Origin: JBKBXU01 sp046313675
GTDB taxonomy: Bacteria > Bacteroidota > Bacteroidia > Cytophagales > Cytophagaceae
Direction: 5' to 3'
NCBI GenBank assembly: GCA_046313675.1
Contig: JBKBXU010000316.1
Location: forward strand, 1 to 5,281
DNA length: 5,281 nucleotides
In this document: in pieces, positions 1 through 5,214 of the stretch
Layout of the letters: the number at the start of each line of letters is the position of its first letter
Numbering within the stretch: the stretch's first letter is position 1
Notes under the pieces: model-generated
Database searches by the model: none
The model's input: the letters and a program-made list of their open reading frames with translations, nothing else
What the model was told of the DNA's origin: nothing
Translations under genes and position numbers: made by a program

Positions 1-117
1 TGTATTAAGTTGATTCGGCCACCATTCCCGATTTCTCGTACCTCCCCCTGCCACAGTTTGCTTTAACGTTCCGTTATGAAAAGGACATTTTTTGATGTCT
101 TCAGAATTTTTATCCAT
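1..117 (-). CDS. katG: Catalase-peroxidase KatG, N-terminal 39 codons (continues off the left edge)
   Basis: KatG is a bifunctional haem enzyme that breaks down hydrogen peroxide by catalase and peroxidase activity. Reading the minus strand from an ATG at 117 gives an open frame to the window edge. Residues 11-14 read CPFH, 24-26 are a GGG run, and residues 28-38 read RNREWWPNQLN. This matches the conserved KatG N-terminus (usually NRDWWPN followed by a short residue and LN); Glu31 replaces the more common Asp. The haem-binding and Met-Tyr-Trp adduct residues lie outside the window, so activity cannot be judged. There is no signal peptide, so it is cytoplasmic as far as can be seen. The bases before the ATG are A-rich with no Shine-Dalgarno, normal for Bacteroidota. 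It is divergent from the VOC gene at 421. The family call is firm despite the short piece. Confidence 0.9.
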   Translation of the reverse strand, partial: MDKNSEDIKKCPFHNGTLKQTVAGGGTRNREWWPNQLNT

Positions 118-182
118 AGTTTAGTTTTTTTTCGAATTTAATAAGATCGCACTACCAAACACCATAATGGGTGTAACGGTTG

Positions 183-190
183 CAAATGTA
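183..190 (-). promoter_or_regulatory. Candidate -7 promoter element for katG
   Basis: On the minus strand these bases read TACATTTG, matching every fixed position of the Bacteroidota -7 consensus TAnnTTTG. Transcription would start near 176 and give a leader of about 60 bases before the katG ATG at 117. The weak point is the missing TTG of the -33 element at the usual 19-21 base spacing. The dyad at 193-209 lies directly upstream, where a regulator could block or assist the polymerase. Confidence 0.4.
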
Positions 191-192
191 CC

Positions 193-209
193 ACAAATGA
201 TTTATTTGT
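193..209. promoter_or_regulatory. Inverted repeat ACAAAT-N5-ATTTGT, possible operator for katG
   Basis: Perfect 6-bp arms (193-198 and 204-209) are separated by five bases. It abuts the TACATTTG element on the katG side and would occupy the promoter spacer. This position suits a transcription factor site. However, the arms are A+T rich and a chance dyad in such DNA is possible, so the regulator is not identified. Confidence 0.3.
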
Positions 210-221
210 TAAAATCGATAA

Positions 222-236
222 ATTCTATGATAGAAT
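222..236. promoter_or_regulatory. 15-bp 7-1-7 palindrome, Fur/PerR- or OxyR-like operator candidate
   Basis: The sequence ATTCTATGATAGAAT is a perfect dyad with 7-bp arms (222-228, 230-236) around G229. A 7-1-7 layout is characteristic of Fur-family boxes, including the peroxide sensor PerR, although only about three of seven positions per arm agree with the classical PerR box. The CTAT and ATAG words also recall OxyR half-sites, but not in the usual ATAG-N7-CTAT order. katG is a standard target of both regulators in other bacteria, so the location supports a peroxide-response site. Which regulator binds is inference. Confidence 0.4.
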
Positions 237-420
237 AGATTTTGTTTATAACCATTAGTGGGTCATCATAAAAATGATGAAGAAAAGGCGTTAAGGTTGT
301 TTACCCATAGTACCTTTCGGACTCTGATGAATAAGAATGAGCACACAAACAAGGTCGAGAAGATTTAAAATTTTAGAACATAATTCATCATTTCTTCTTT
401 GAGAAGAAAACTATATACAT

Positions 421-801
421 ATGCTGAAAAACAAAAAAATTATGCCGACTCTATCGGCATCAGACCTGAACAGGGCAAAATCTTTTTACAAGAAGCAACT
501 TGGGCTCGATGTGGAAGAAGTCCACAATGGAGATTTAATGGTTAATACAGATAACGGGGATAATATTCTTATCCACCAAACTTCACAACCTGTAGATTCT
601 GGTAATACTGCTTTAACGTTTGAGGTTGAAAACATTGAATCTGAGATAGAAGAGCTTCAGGAAAAAGGTATCCAGTTTGAAGATTACGACTTGCCTGATC
701 TGAAAACAGAAAATCATATATATGAGACTGAGGATGAAAAAGCTGCATGGTTTAAAGATTCGGAGGGGAATATTCTTTGTATCCATGAGTCGTTAAATTA
801 A
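421..801 (+). CDS. VOC family protein (glyoxalase/bleomycin-resistance/dioxygenase fold)
   Basis: This 126-residue protein has the size and layout of a single-domain VOC protein made of two beta-alpha-beta-beta-beta modules. The first module begins with MPTLSASDLNRAKSFYKKQLGLDV (8 to 31), the classic strand followed by a helix ending in FY...LGL. The second begins at TALTFEVENIESEIEELQEKG (63 to 83) and ends with AAWFKDSEGNILCIHES (108 to 124), where the WFKDPxGN-like turn is the most recognisable VOC signature. Members act as glyoxalases, ring-cleavage dioxygenases, isomerases or drug-binding proteins, usually as dimers; substrate cannot be told from sequence. The final-strand Glu123 is at the place where metal-dependent members have a ligand. 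There is no signal peptide, so it is cytoplasmic. ATG 421 is chosen; ATG 442 is possible. It is single-gene, divergent from katG, and followed by a strong terminator. Confidence 0.88.
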   Translation: MLKNKKIMPTLSASDLNRAKSFYKKQLGLDVEEVHNGDLMVNTDNGDNILIHQTSQPVDSGNTALTFEVENIESEIEELQEKGIQFEDYDLPDLKTENHIYETEDEKAAWFKDSEGNILCIHESLN

Positions 802-813
802 AAGTCATCCATA

Positions 814-852
814 CTTATTCCGTAGGGTCTCCTTTAGGCTCTACGGAATAAG
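814..852. terminator. Bidirectional terminator hairpin between VOC and DUF6089 genes
   Basis: CTTATTCCGTAG (814-825) and CTACGGAATAAG (841-852) are perfect 12-bp inverted arms. Five further pairs, two of them G-U, extend the stem to 17 bp with a CCTTT loop at 831-835. It lies between two convergent genes, 13 bases after the VOC stop and 23 bases from the DUF6089 stop, so it can serve both strands. There is no clean T-tract immediately after the stem on the plus strand; on the minus strand a TTTT follows after about nine bases. Confidence 0.75.
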
Positions 853-874
853 CAATAAGCTAGAGATTTTGGAA

Positions 875-1747
875 TTATAAAGAATAACTCAATGTAAACA
901 AGATTAACAGGTAGCGGTCTCTTCGTCCTGTTCCCCTCTTGTCTCCTTCTCTTCCATGACCGGGCGCATTTAAGTAACCATATTCATCCTGCTCAAATCC
1001 ACCAACAGCATCTACAAACTCAACCATATGTCGATCACCAGTCGCTTGCACTTCAGCGGACCTGTCGGATAATTGGGCACTTAATACACCATTGTTAGCC
1101 TCCAGTACCCCTTTATCAACGTAATTTCCACTCACATCATCCAGGTATCTTGTGGAGGTTAAGCGCAATCCGGCTTCCATTCCCCATCGTAATTTATCCG
1201 TAATCCTACTGCTAAATCCTGCTCCGAGAGTAGCATTAAAAGCAACAAGGGAATATTTTTCACCATACCCTTCTATCCCCTGGCCTTCGGTTCCCAAAGG
1301 TTGAAGTCTTACCGTCTGCCCGTCTACTGTATGGGTCTTAGGGTTGAAATGAAATACACCAACACCTCCCAGCAAGTATGGAGCAAATTTATGTTTAAAC
1401 CTATTAACAAAATATAATTCTCCTGAAACCGATACTTCATATACGTTCGAAAAAAAGCTTAAATTTCTTAGTCTTTTGTGGATTTGACCACTTGAGTAAT
1501 TATGAGCTCTTGCATCACTTCCATACAGTCTGGCATACGTAAATGAAGGCCTTAGGGAAAGATAATCATTTACATTATATCGGTAGAATAAAGTGAATGC
1601 AGGACGATATTGTGCAAAATGTAATGTAGTGCCTAATTCTCCTCCATAACCGGCCACACCAAGCATCCCTCCTATTTCATGAGATTGAGCAAAGCCATTT
1701 AGTGTGCTAAGCCAAAGAAAGGTTATTATCAAAAGTATCTTCTTCAT
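875..1747 (-). CDS. DUF6089 family outer-membrane beta-barrel protein
   Basis: From ATG 1747 the protein has 290 residues. Residues 1-20 form a signal peptide (Lys2-Lys3, a hydrophobic core, then GFAQ with cleavage after Ala20). The mature part shows alternating amphipathic strands typical of a small outer-membrane barrel and DUF6089-type signatures: EIGGMLGVAGYGGEL (24-38), RNLSFFSNVYEVS (94-106), PYLLGGVGVFHFNP (123-136), LQPLGTEGQG (148-157) and YLDDVSGNYVD (201-211), ending in the strand LLILFTLSYSL. The segment 262-278 is Arg- and Gly-rich and precedes the last strand. The biological role is unknown for the family. A TTG at 1783 would add 12 residues ahead of the signal peptide and is unlikely; a promoter candidate also lies over it. 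It is single-gene, convergent with VOC and divergent from the DUF2490 gene. Confidence 0.9.
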   Translation of the reverse strand: MKKILLIITFLWLSTLNGFAQSHEIGGMLGVAGYGGELGTTLHFAQYRPAFTLFYRYNVNDYLSLRPSFTYARLYGSDARAHNYSSGQIHKRLRNLSFFSNVYEVSVSGELYFVNRFKHKFAPYLLGGVGVFHFNPKTHTVDGQTVRLQPLGTEGQGIEGYGEKYSLVAFNATLGAGFSSRITDKLRWGMEAGLRLTSTRYLDDVSGNYVDKGVLEANNGVLSAQLSDRSAEVQATGDRHMVEFVDAVGGFEQDEYGYLNAPGHGREGDKRGTGRRDRYLLILFTLSYSL

Positions 1748-1771
1748 TGTGGCAAAATAAAGTTTTTTTGG

Positions 1772-1803
1772 CAAATATTGCAATGTTTGTGTTAGGAGAT
1801 CAA
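1772..1803 (-). promoter_or_regulatory. Candidate promoter for the DUF6089 gene
   Basis: On the minus strand a TTG (1803-1801) is followed after 21 bases by AATATTTG (1779-1772), matching the Bacteroidota -33 TTG and -7 TAnnTTTG pattern in all but one fixed base. Transcription would begin near 1765, giving a leader of about 18 bases to ATG 1747 and placing the TTG codon at 1783 outside the transcript. Confidence 0.35.
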
Positions 1804-2013
1804 GTAGGTTTTTAAGTTAGATGAGAATATTGTTTTTTGGGATTAATTATTAGATGTATCAACTCACCATCCAAAGAGTTACTAATAAACAAGAACCTTT
1901 TTGTCCGGTTAAATTTATAAACAATCCTCCCCATCTTAGGGTTGTTTAACTACAGTTAAGAAATTAAAAAGGAATTAAAATTTATGAAAATATAAATAAT
2001 ATCTTAAAATTTA
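1804..2013. other. Divergent intergenic region with an orphan hairpin at 1918-1948
   Basis: I see no coding sequence in this A+T-rich stretch between the divergent DUF6089 and DUF2490 genes. It does contain an 11-bp stem: TAAACAATCCT (1918-1928) pairs with AGGGTTGTTTA (1938-1948), with one G-T pair and a nine-base loop CCCCATCTT. Neither strand has a clear T-run directly after the stem. Since both flanking genes point away, the hairpin is not at the end of either. It could end an unannotated short transcript or act as a protein site. The bases from 1949 to 2013 are almost all A and T. Confidence 0.5.
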
Positions 2014-2045
2014 TTTGCCTATTAAATCTATAGACTATACCTTTA
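2014..2045 (+). promoter_or_regulatory. Candidate promoter for the DUF2490 gene
   Basis: TTTG at 2014-2017 is followed after a 20-base spacer by TACCTTTA at 2038-2045. This fits the Bacteroidota -33 TTTG and -7 TAnnTTTG pair with one mismatch, at the last base. Transcription would start near 2052, leaving a leader of roughly 56 bases to ATG 2108. Confidence 0.5.
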
Positions 2046-2107
2046 TTGTATATAAAGCAATTTACCTTAATACTTGGCCCTAAACTACACAATAGTAATC
2101 TGAAGCA

Positions 2108-2887
2108 ATGAAATCAAAACTAATATTCGTCTTGTCATTTTTTGGAAGCATTAACCTTCTTTCTGGATTTGTGTATGCGCAACAGCAAACTTTCCAAAGA
2201 AGCAATATAAATCAGGAACTATTCTGGTTAAGATACCATAACAAAACCATCTTATCCGAACATTGGGAATGGCAAACTCATTTGGATGACCGAAGATGGT
2301 TTTCTCCAAATCAGAAAAGACACCACCTGTTGATCAGAACTCAGGCTTTCTATCATATAACTAAAAAAATATCTATTTCACAAGGTTTCGTTTATGCACT
2401 ACAGCATCCCCAAGATCCTAAAAGCACAAGTGATTTAATAGTACCTGAATACAGGCCTTTTCAGGAAATTGTAATAAACAATGACTTAGGAAAAGTTATC
2501 ATCAGGCACCGTTACAGACTGGAAGAGCGCTTCGTACATAAAAGTACTAAAACGGAGTTAAGCGATGGATTTAATTTTAACTGGAGGTTAAGATACCAGT
2601 TTCAGGCACAAAAAAGACTTATTAAACTGGACGAAACCAGAGGTATACACTTCCGGGTTGCAGAGGAAATTATGCTAAATTATGGTAAAAATATTGAACA
2701 CAATATCTTTGATCAAAGTCGGTTTTCAGCAGCATTTCTGTTAAATCTCAACAAAAACTTTGATTTTGAGGTAGGCTATTCTCATTGGTATCAGCAACAA
2801 CGCGATGGAAAAACATTTTTTAACAGGCATATTTATCGTCTTACCATATTTCACAGTATAGATTTAAGAAGAAAATCAACAGCATAG
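2108..2887 (+). CDS. DUF2490 domain-containing exported protein (outer-membrane beta-barrel)
   Basis: The protein has 259 residues, normal for DUF2490. Residues 1-24 are a signal peptide ending VYA, with cleavage before Gln25. The mature chain begins with NQELFWLRYHNKTILSEHW (35-53), where the family has a strand and a turn leading into a second strand. The core signatures are PEYRPFQEI (113-121) and, most diagnostic, RHRYRLEERF (133-142), followed by FNWRLRYQF and, near the end, FDFEVGYSHWYQQ. The alternating aromatic and polar pattern indicates a transmembrane barrel in the outer membrane. The molecular role of DUF2490 is unknown. ATG 2108 is the only sensible start because it opens the signal peptide. 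It has its own promoter candidate (2014-2045), and the next gene follows 136 bases later on the same strand, probably with a separate promoter. Confidence 0.9.
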   Translation: MKSKLIFVLSFFGSINLLSGFVYAQQQTFQRSNINQELFWLRYHNKTILSEHWEWQTHLDDRRWFSPNQKRHHLLIRTQAFYHITKKISISQGFVYALQHPQDPKSTSDLIVPEYRPFQEIVINNDLGKVIIRHRYRLEERFVHKSTKTELSDGFNFNWRLRYQFQAQKRLIKLDETRGIHFRVAEEIMLNYGKNIEHNIFDQSRFSAAFLLNLNKNFDFEVGYSHWYQQQRDGKTFFNRHIYRLTIFHSIDLRRKSTA

Positions 2888-3023
2888 AGGTGCTCAGGCG
2901 TAAAAAACTAATCAAACAATAATTCTTTATTAGCTTTGACATTGAGTTCTGCTATATTCATATTCGAAAAACTTATGAACAAAAAATCATTTTCTACCAA
3001 GTTCTAAATCAAACCACTATAAT

Positions 3024-3388
3024 ATGAAGTTTAAAAGCTTGCTATTTCTCTTGTTACTATCTATATCAGCTCAAAGCCAGGATTCAAATCAAGGTAGCTG
3101 GGATGTTGGACTGGAAGGATGCTTGGATTTTCTGCAGGAAAAGATTTTTATTCTATGAATGTTGGTGGGCCAAGTTTATTTCTCGTGTTAAATAAGAATT
3201 GGAAAATTGGAATTGGGGCTTTACCATCCATATACTATTTAGAAGGAAAACTTGGTGCCCGATTAGGTGTATCTCCAAGAATAGATTACAAAAATTTTGT
3301 GATAATGGCTCCATTTTTCCACCGGGACAAAACCGATGAATGGATTTGGTCTTTGGGTTTAGGATATAAATTTCACAGGAAAAAGTAA
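3024..3388 (+). pseudogene. Short exported beta-barrel-like protein, disrupted by a one-base frameshift
   Basis: ATG 3024 opens a clear signal peptide (MKFKSLLFLLLLSISAQSQ, cleavage near Ser18) and continues as DSNQGSWDVGLEG before running out of frame to a stop at 3156-3158. The natural continuation lies one frame over from 3119: MLGFSAGKDFYSMNVGGPSL, then NKNWKIGIGALPS, GARLGVSPRIDYKNF, and a closing strand LGLGYKFHRKK with stop at 3386. GGA (3117-3119) and ATG (3119-3121) share one A. One extra A there, giving GGA-ATG, restores a single reading frame of 121 residues. The joined protein resembles short Bacteroidota membrane-barrel proteins of unknown role carrying the NVGGPSL and LGVSP motifs. 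The cause may be a real mutation or a sequencing error; no slippery site for programmed shifting is seen. A poor promoter candidate, TTTG at 2935-2938, lies upstream. Confidence 0.78.
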
Positions 3389-3729
3389 GTATACAAAGCC
3401 AATGGTTGTGTCCAAACATTCCGGACACAAATATGGGTATGGAATAATGCCAGCCGGGTTATTGCAGAGACAAAGATAAACTGCTTCGTTTTTAGTTTTG
3501 TCCATGTTTTACCCGGAGCAAGCTTAATTTTGCTTTCTGCCCAAACAACTTCTGTGATATTGGCTTGGGCTTGGCCTAAATATCCACAATATTGAAAGTA
3601 ACGTTGTACAGGAGCAGGCAGTGTTTTTATACTTTCTAAAGAAATTGTAGCCTCACAAGTGTTGTGGCACTTTTTTAAATTTTTCAACTCATTTCTGAAA
3701 AGAGTATTTGGAAACTTTAAAAAAAACAT
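3373..3729 (-). pseudogene. DUF6544-like protein, truncated: N-terminal third only
   Basis: The 118-residue frame starts at ATG 3729. Residues 11-62 fit the N-terminus of DUF6544 (formerly DUF6920) proteins: FRNELKNL at 11-18, then the hallmark LPAPVQRYFQYCGYLGQ at 37-53. Residues 67-84 (KIKLAPGKTWTKLKTKQF) match the usual basic, Trp-containing strand that follows. After about residue 100 (position 3430) the resemblance ends and the last 18 residues (CVRNVWTQ onward) look like read-through into non-homologous DNA. Full-length members are about 230-290 residues, so well over half is missing. The break coincides with the inverted repeat at 3406-3430, and the tail overlaps the end of the frameshifted gene on the other strand by 16 bases. 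It lies 32 bases after the 367-codon gene on the same strand, so the two were probably one operon. Role of the family is unknown. Confidence 0.7.
3406..3430. repeat. 8-bp inverted repeat at the truncation point (terminator or mobile-element scar)
   Basis: TTGTGTCC (3406-3413) and GGACACAA (3423-3430) are perfect arms around a nine-base loop AAACATTCC. The repeat sits between two tail-to-tail broken genes, 18 bases after the stop at 3388. It may simply be a terminator for the plus-strand gene, although no T-run follows. The TGTGTCC...GGACACA layout also resembles terminal inverted repeats of an insertion element reduced to its ends, and its right arm begins exactly where the DUF6544 homology stops. 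The mobile-element reading is a hypothesis. Confidence 0.45.
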
Positions 3730-3761
3730 AAATCAATATTTAGTGCTTTATTTGAATTGTT

Positions 3762-4865
3762 CTACTTTGAGCTTTTTAACCGCCTGTCAGTTCTCGTCCA
3801 TGCAGACTTCATAAAAAACTTTCCTTCTTTCAATTTTAGTTCTGCCTTCCATTCGTAGGTGGTAGGCCATTTTTTAAATATTTTGGCCACGTAATACAGA
3901 AACTTTAGAGACCATTTTTTCTCATTTGGAATCCATCCCCCGGAAGGAACCATGATAATCTCTACAATTCCATTGCTTTTTGAAATGCGGTACTTCCCCT
4001 CTACTCTTCCTGTAGATGAATGCCCGGATACAATGAATTTCCCTTCTTCCACTGATTGCTCTTCCATAATACTTATGTCAGGAAAAGAGGGCTCAAACAA
4101 AAGTTTTACCGTATGGCTGCCATGACTTTTTTGAATTTTTTTAATATGAGACCCTGACTTGTCGTTATCAAGCTCGACCTCAGGTTCTTCGTGTGGAACG
4201 ATCTTTTCCTTGGTATTTAATGGTAATAAAAAACCTTCAAATGCAGGATTTAAAGTAACAATTAAGGGGTCTGGGCTGTACCGGGCAAAATACATAAAGG
4301 TCCAGTCAAGAGGCAGTGGAAGCTTATCCGGTTCATGAAGTCGGTTCGCTATTGAAATAATTATCTTGGTTTTTTCCCTCCTGACAAAATAAAAATCATG
4401 CAGCAGTATCAATGGTAAGGCGGATGGATTTTCAGCCGCATTTCCCATGGGAGCCAGCAAGCCAAAAGGTTTTCGCTTGCTTGAATTTTCTTCATTAATC
4501 ACCAGCTTAATTTCCCTGCCATGGATATCCAAAAACTCAATAAATGCTTTTACACCAGTCTTCTCTACATTAAAATAACTACCCAATAATTCTCGAATTA
4601 CCATATTAGACAGCCCTTTTCCTGTAATATCATATTTAGCAGAGTCAAGTTTCAGGGAAGCTTGATGATATACATCCACTTTACCGTCTTTCCTCCATCC
4701 TATTATAAGTATGCCTTTTCCATTGATTTGATCATCAAACACCTGAGGTTCAAAACCAATATACGTTGAGTCAGGATCTTTTTCAAAGTTAATCAGCAGA
4801 AGTCTTTCCATAGGATCAATATGGATGGTAAAGGGAATGTAAAGACTTTTTAGGGCGTGATTCAT
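3762..4865 (-). CDS. Conserved-looking hypothetical protein, 367 residues, family not recognised
   Basis: I do not recognise this protein. It starts at ATG 4865; an in-frame TAA lies upstream with no other ATG between, and ATG at residue 19 is an alternative. It has no signal peptide or clear membrane segment, suggesting a cytoplasmic location. Two parts are visible. Residues 1-217 form an alpha/beta or mostly beta region with GILIIGWRKDGKVDVYH (51-67) and PLPLDWTFMYFARYSPDPL (183-201), the latter rich in aromatics. Residues 219-250 are a highly charged, probably flexible linker. Residues 251-360 form a second beta-rich part with GRVEGKYRISKSNGIVEI (286-303) and several conserved-looking Trp residues (311, 318, 333, 339, 356), ending KSAWTRTDRRLKSSK. 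The truncated DUF6544-like gene follows at 32 bases and may have been its partner. The frame is long, with even codon use, so coding is secure; function is not. Confidence 0.82.
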   Translation of the reverse strand: MNHALKSLYIPFTIHIDPMERLLLINFEKDPDSTYIGFEPQVFDDQINGKGILIIGWRKDGKVDVYHQASLKLDSAKYDITGKGLSNMVIRELLGSYFNVEKTGVKAFIEFLDIHGREIKLVINEENSSKRKPFGLLAPMGNAAENPSALPLILLHDFYFVRREKTKIIISIANRLHEPDKLPLPLDWTFMYFARYSPDPLIVTLNPAFEGFLLPLNTKEKIVPHEEPEVELDNDKSGSHIKKIQKSHGSHTVKLLFEPSFPDISIMEEQSVEEGKFIVSGHSSTGRVEGKYRISKSNGIVEIIMVPSGGWIPNEKKWSLKFLYYVAKIFKKWPTTYEWKAELKLKEGKFFMKSAWTRTDRRLKSSK

Positions 4866-5214
4866 TTTATGGAGGATTTTACTCAGTGAAGGTTTTCGAA
4901 AATAGCTAAGTTAATGAAAAGCAGAAAAAATATTCTAAGCATAAAAAGACAGGTAATGTTTAAATAATACCCAAAAATCACCTACTAAAAGCACACTAAA
5001 AATGACCTTAATCAGCTGAATCGATAATATAAATTAAAACACATGAATCGAATTATCAGTCATACTTCACCGGACTGAAACGTTTCATTATCGCTTATCT
5101 TTTCTCCGTTATATTGGGTCAATAAAGTCAATTGAAATGTATTAACATACCTATGATTTTCTGAGAACATTTACCCCTCATTTTTTCTTAATCTAATAGA
5201 AAGACAGGTATAGA
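4866..5214. other. Divergent intergenic region before the right-edge gene
   Basis: No gene is seen in these 349 bases. Besides the LacI-type palindrome at 5076-5087 (listed separately), it holds the self-complementary TTTTCGAAAA at 4893-4902, 28 bases upstream of the 367-codon gene; TCAGCTGA at 5012-5019; the repeated word TGAATCGA at 5017-5024 and 5044-5051; and an 11-base direct repeat AAAGACAGGTA at 4945-4955 and 5200-5210, the second copy ending four bases before the start codon at 5215. TATCTTTT at 5096-5103 resembles a -7 element for the right-edge gene but has no suitable -33, so no promoter is called. Confidence 0.55.
5076..5087. promoter_or_regulatory. Perfect 12-bp palindrome TGAAACGTTTCA, LacI/GalR-type operator candidate
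   Basis: The 12 bases are perfectly self-complementary with a central CG. TGAAA-CG-TTTCA is the general form of operators bound by LacI/GalR-family repressors, whose hinge helix inserts at the central CpG. It lies 128 bases upstream of the exported-protein start at 5215, and just before the weak -7-like TATCTTTT at 5096, so it could control that gene. No LacI-family gene is inside the window. Confidence 0.45.

Larger units (their letters stand above)
118..420. other. Divergent intergenic region between katG and the VOC gene
   Basis: This stretch has no convincing gene. It holds the katG-facing promoter candidate (183-190) and two dyads listed separately (193-209, 222-236). Weaker structures seen: ACACC/GGTGT arms at 159-163 and 170-174, which would sit at the very 5' end of a katG transcript; a 7-bp stem with an AAAA loop at 263-280 (TCATCAT/ATGATGA); the A+T palindrome TAAAATTTTA at 366-375; and an 8-bp stem with a 3-base loop at 391-409 (TTTCTTCT/AGAAGAAA), ending 11 bases before the VOC start codon, where it could affect translation initiation. 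A TACCTTTC at 311-318 resembles the -7 element for the VOC gene but lacks a properly spaced TTG, so no VOC promoter is called. Confidence 0.6.

Noticed and set aside
263..280. TCATCAT/ATGATGA hairpin as a terminator
   Set aside because: It lies between divergent genes, has an A+T-rich short stem and no T-tract.
1748..1783. TTG start adding 12 residues to the DUF6089 protein
   Set aside because: It would place a charged stretch ahead of a complete signal peptide that begins at ATG 1747, and a promoter candidate overlaps it.
3110..3125. Programmed ribosomal frameshift
   Set aside because: No slippery heptamer and no clear downstream stimulatory structure; a one-base loss explains it more simply.
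3024..3158. Free-standing 44-residue small exported protein
   Set aside because: Its last 12 residues are only the wrong-frame reading of the downstream protein; the signal peptide fits as the start of the frameshifted gene.
3153..3428. Minus-strand open frame of 91 codons
   Set aside because: It is antisense to the exported barrel-like gene, whose plus-strand reading has clear family motifs; the minus translation shows none.
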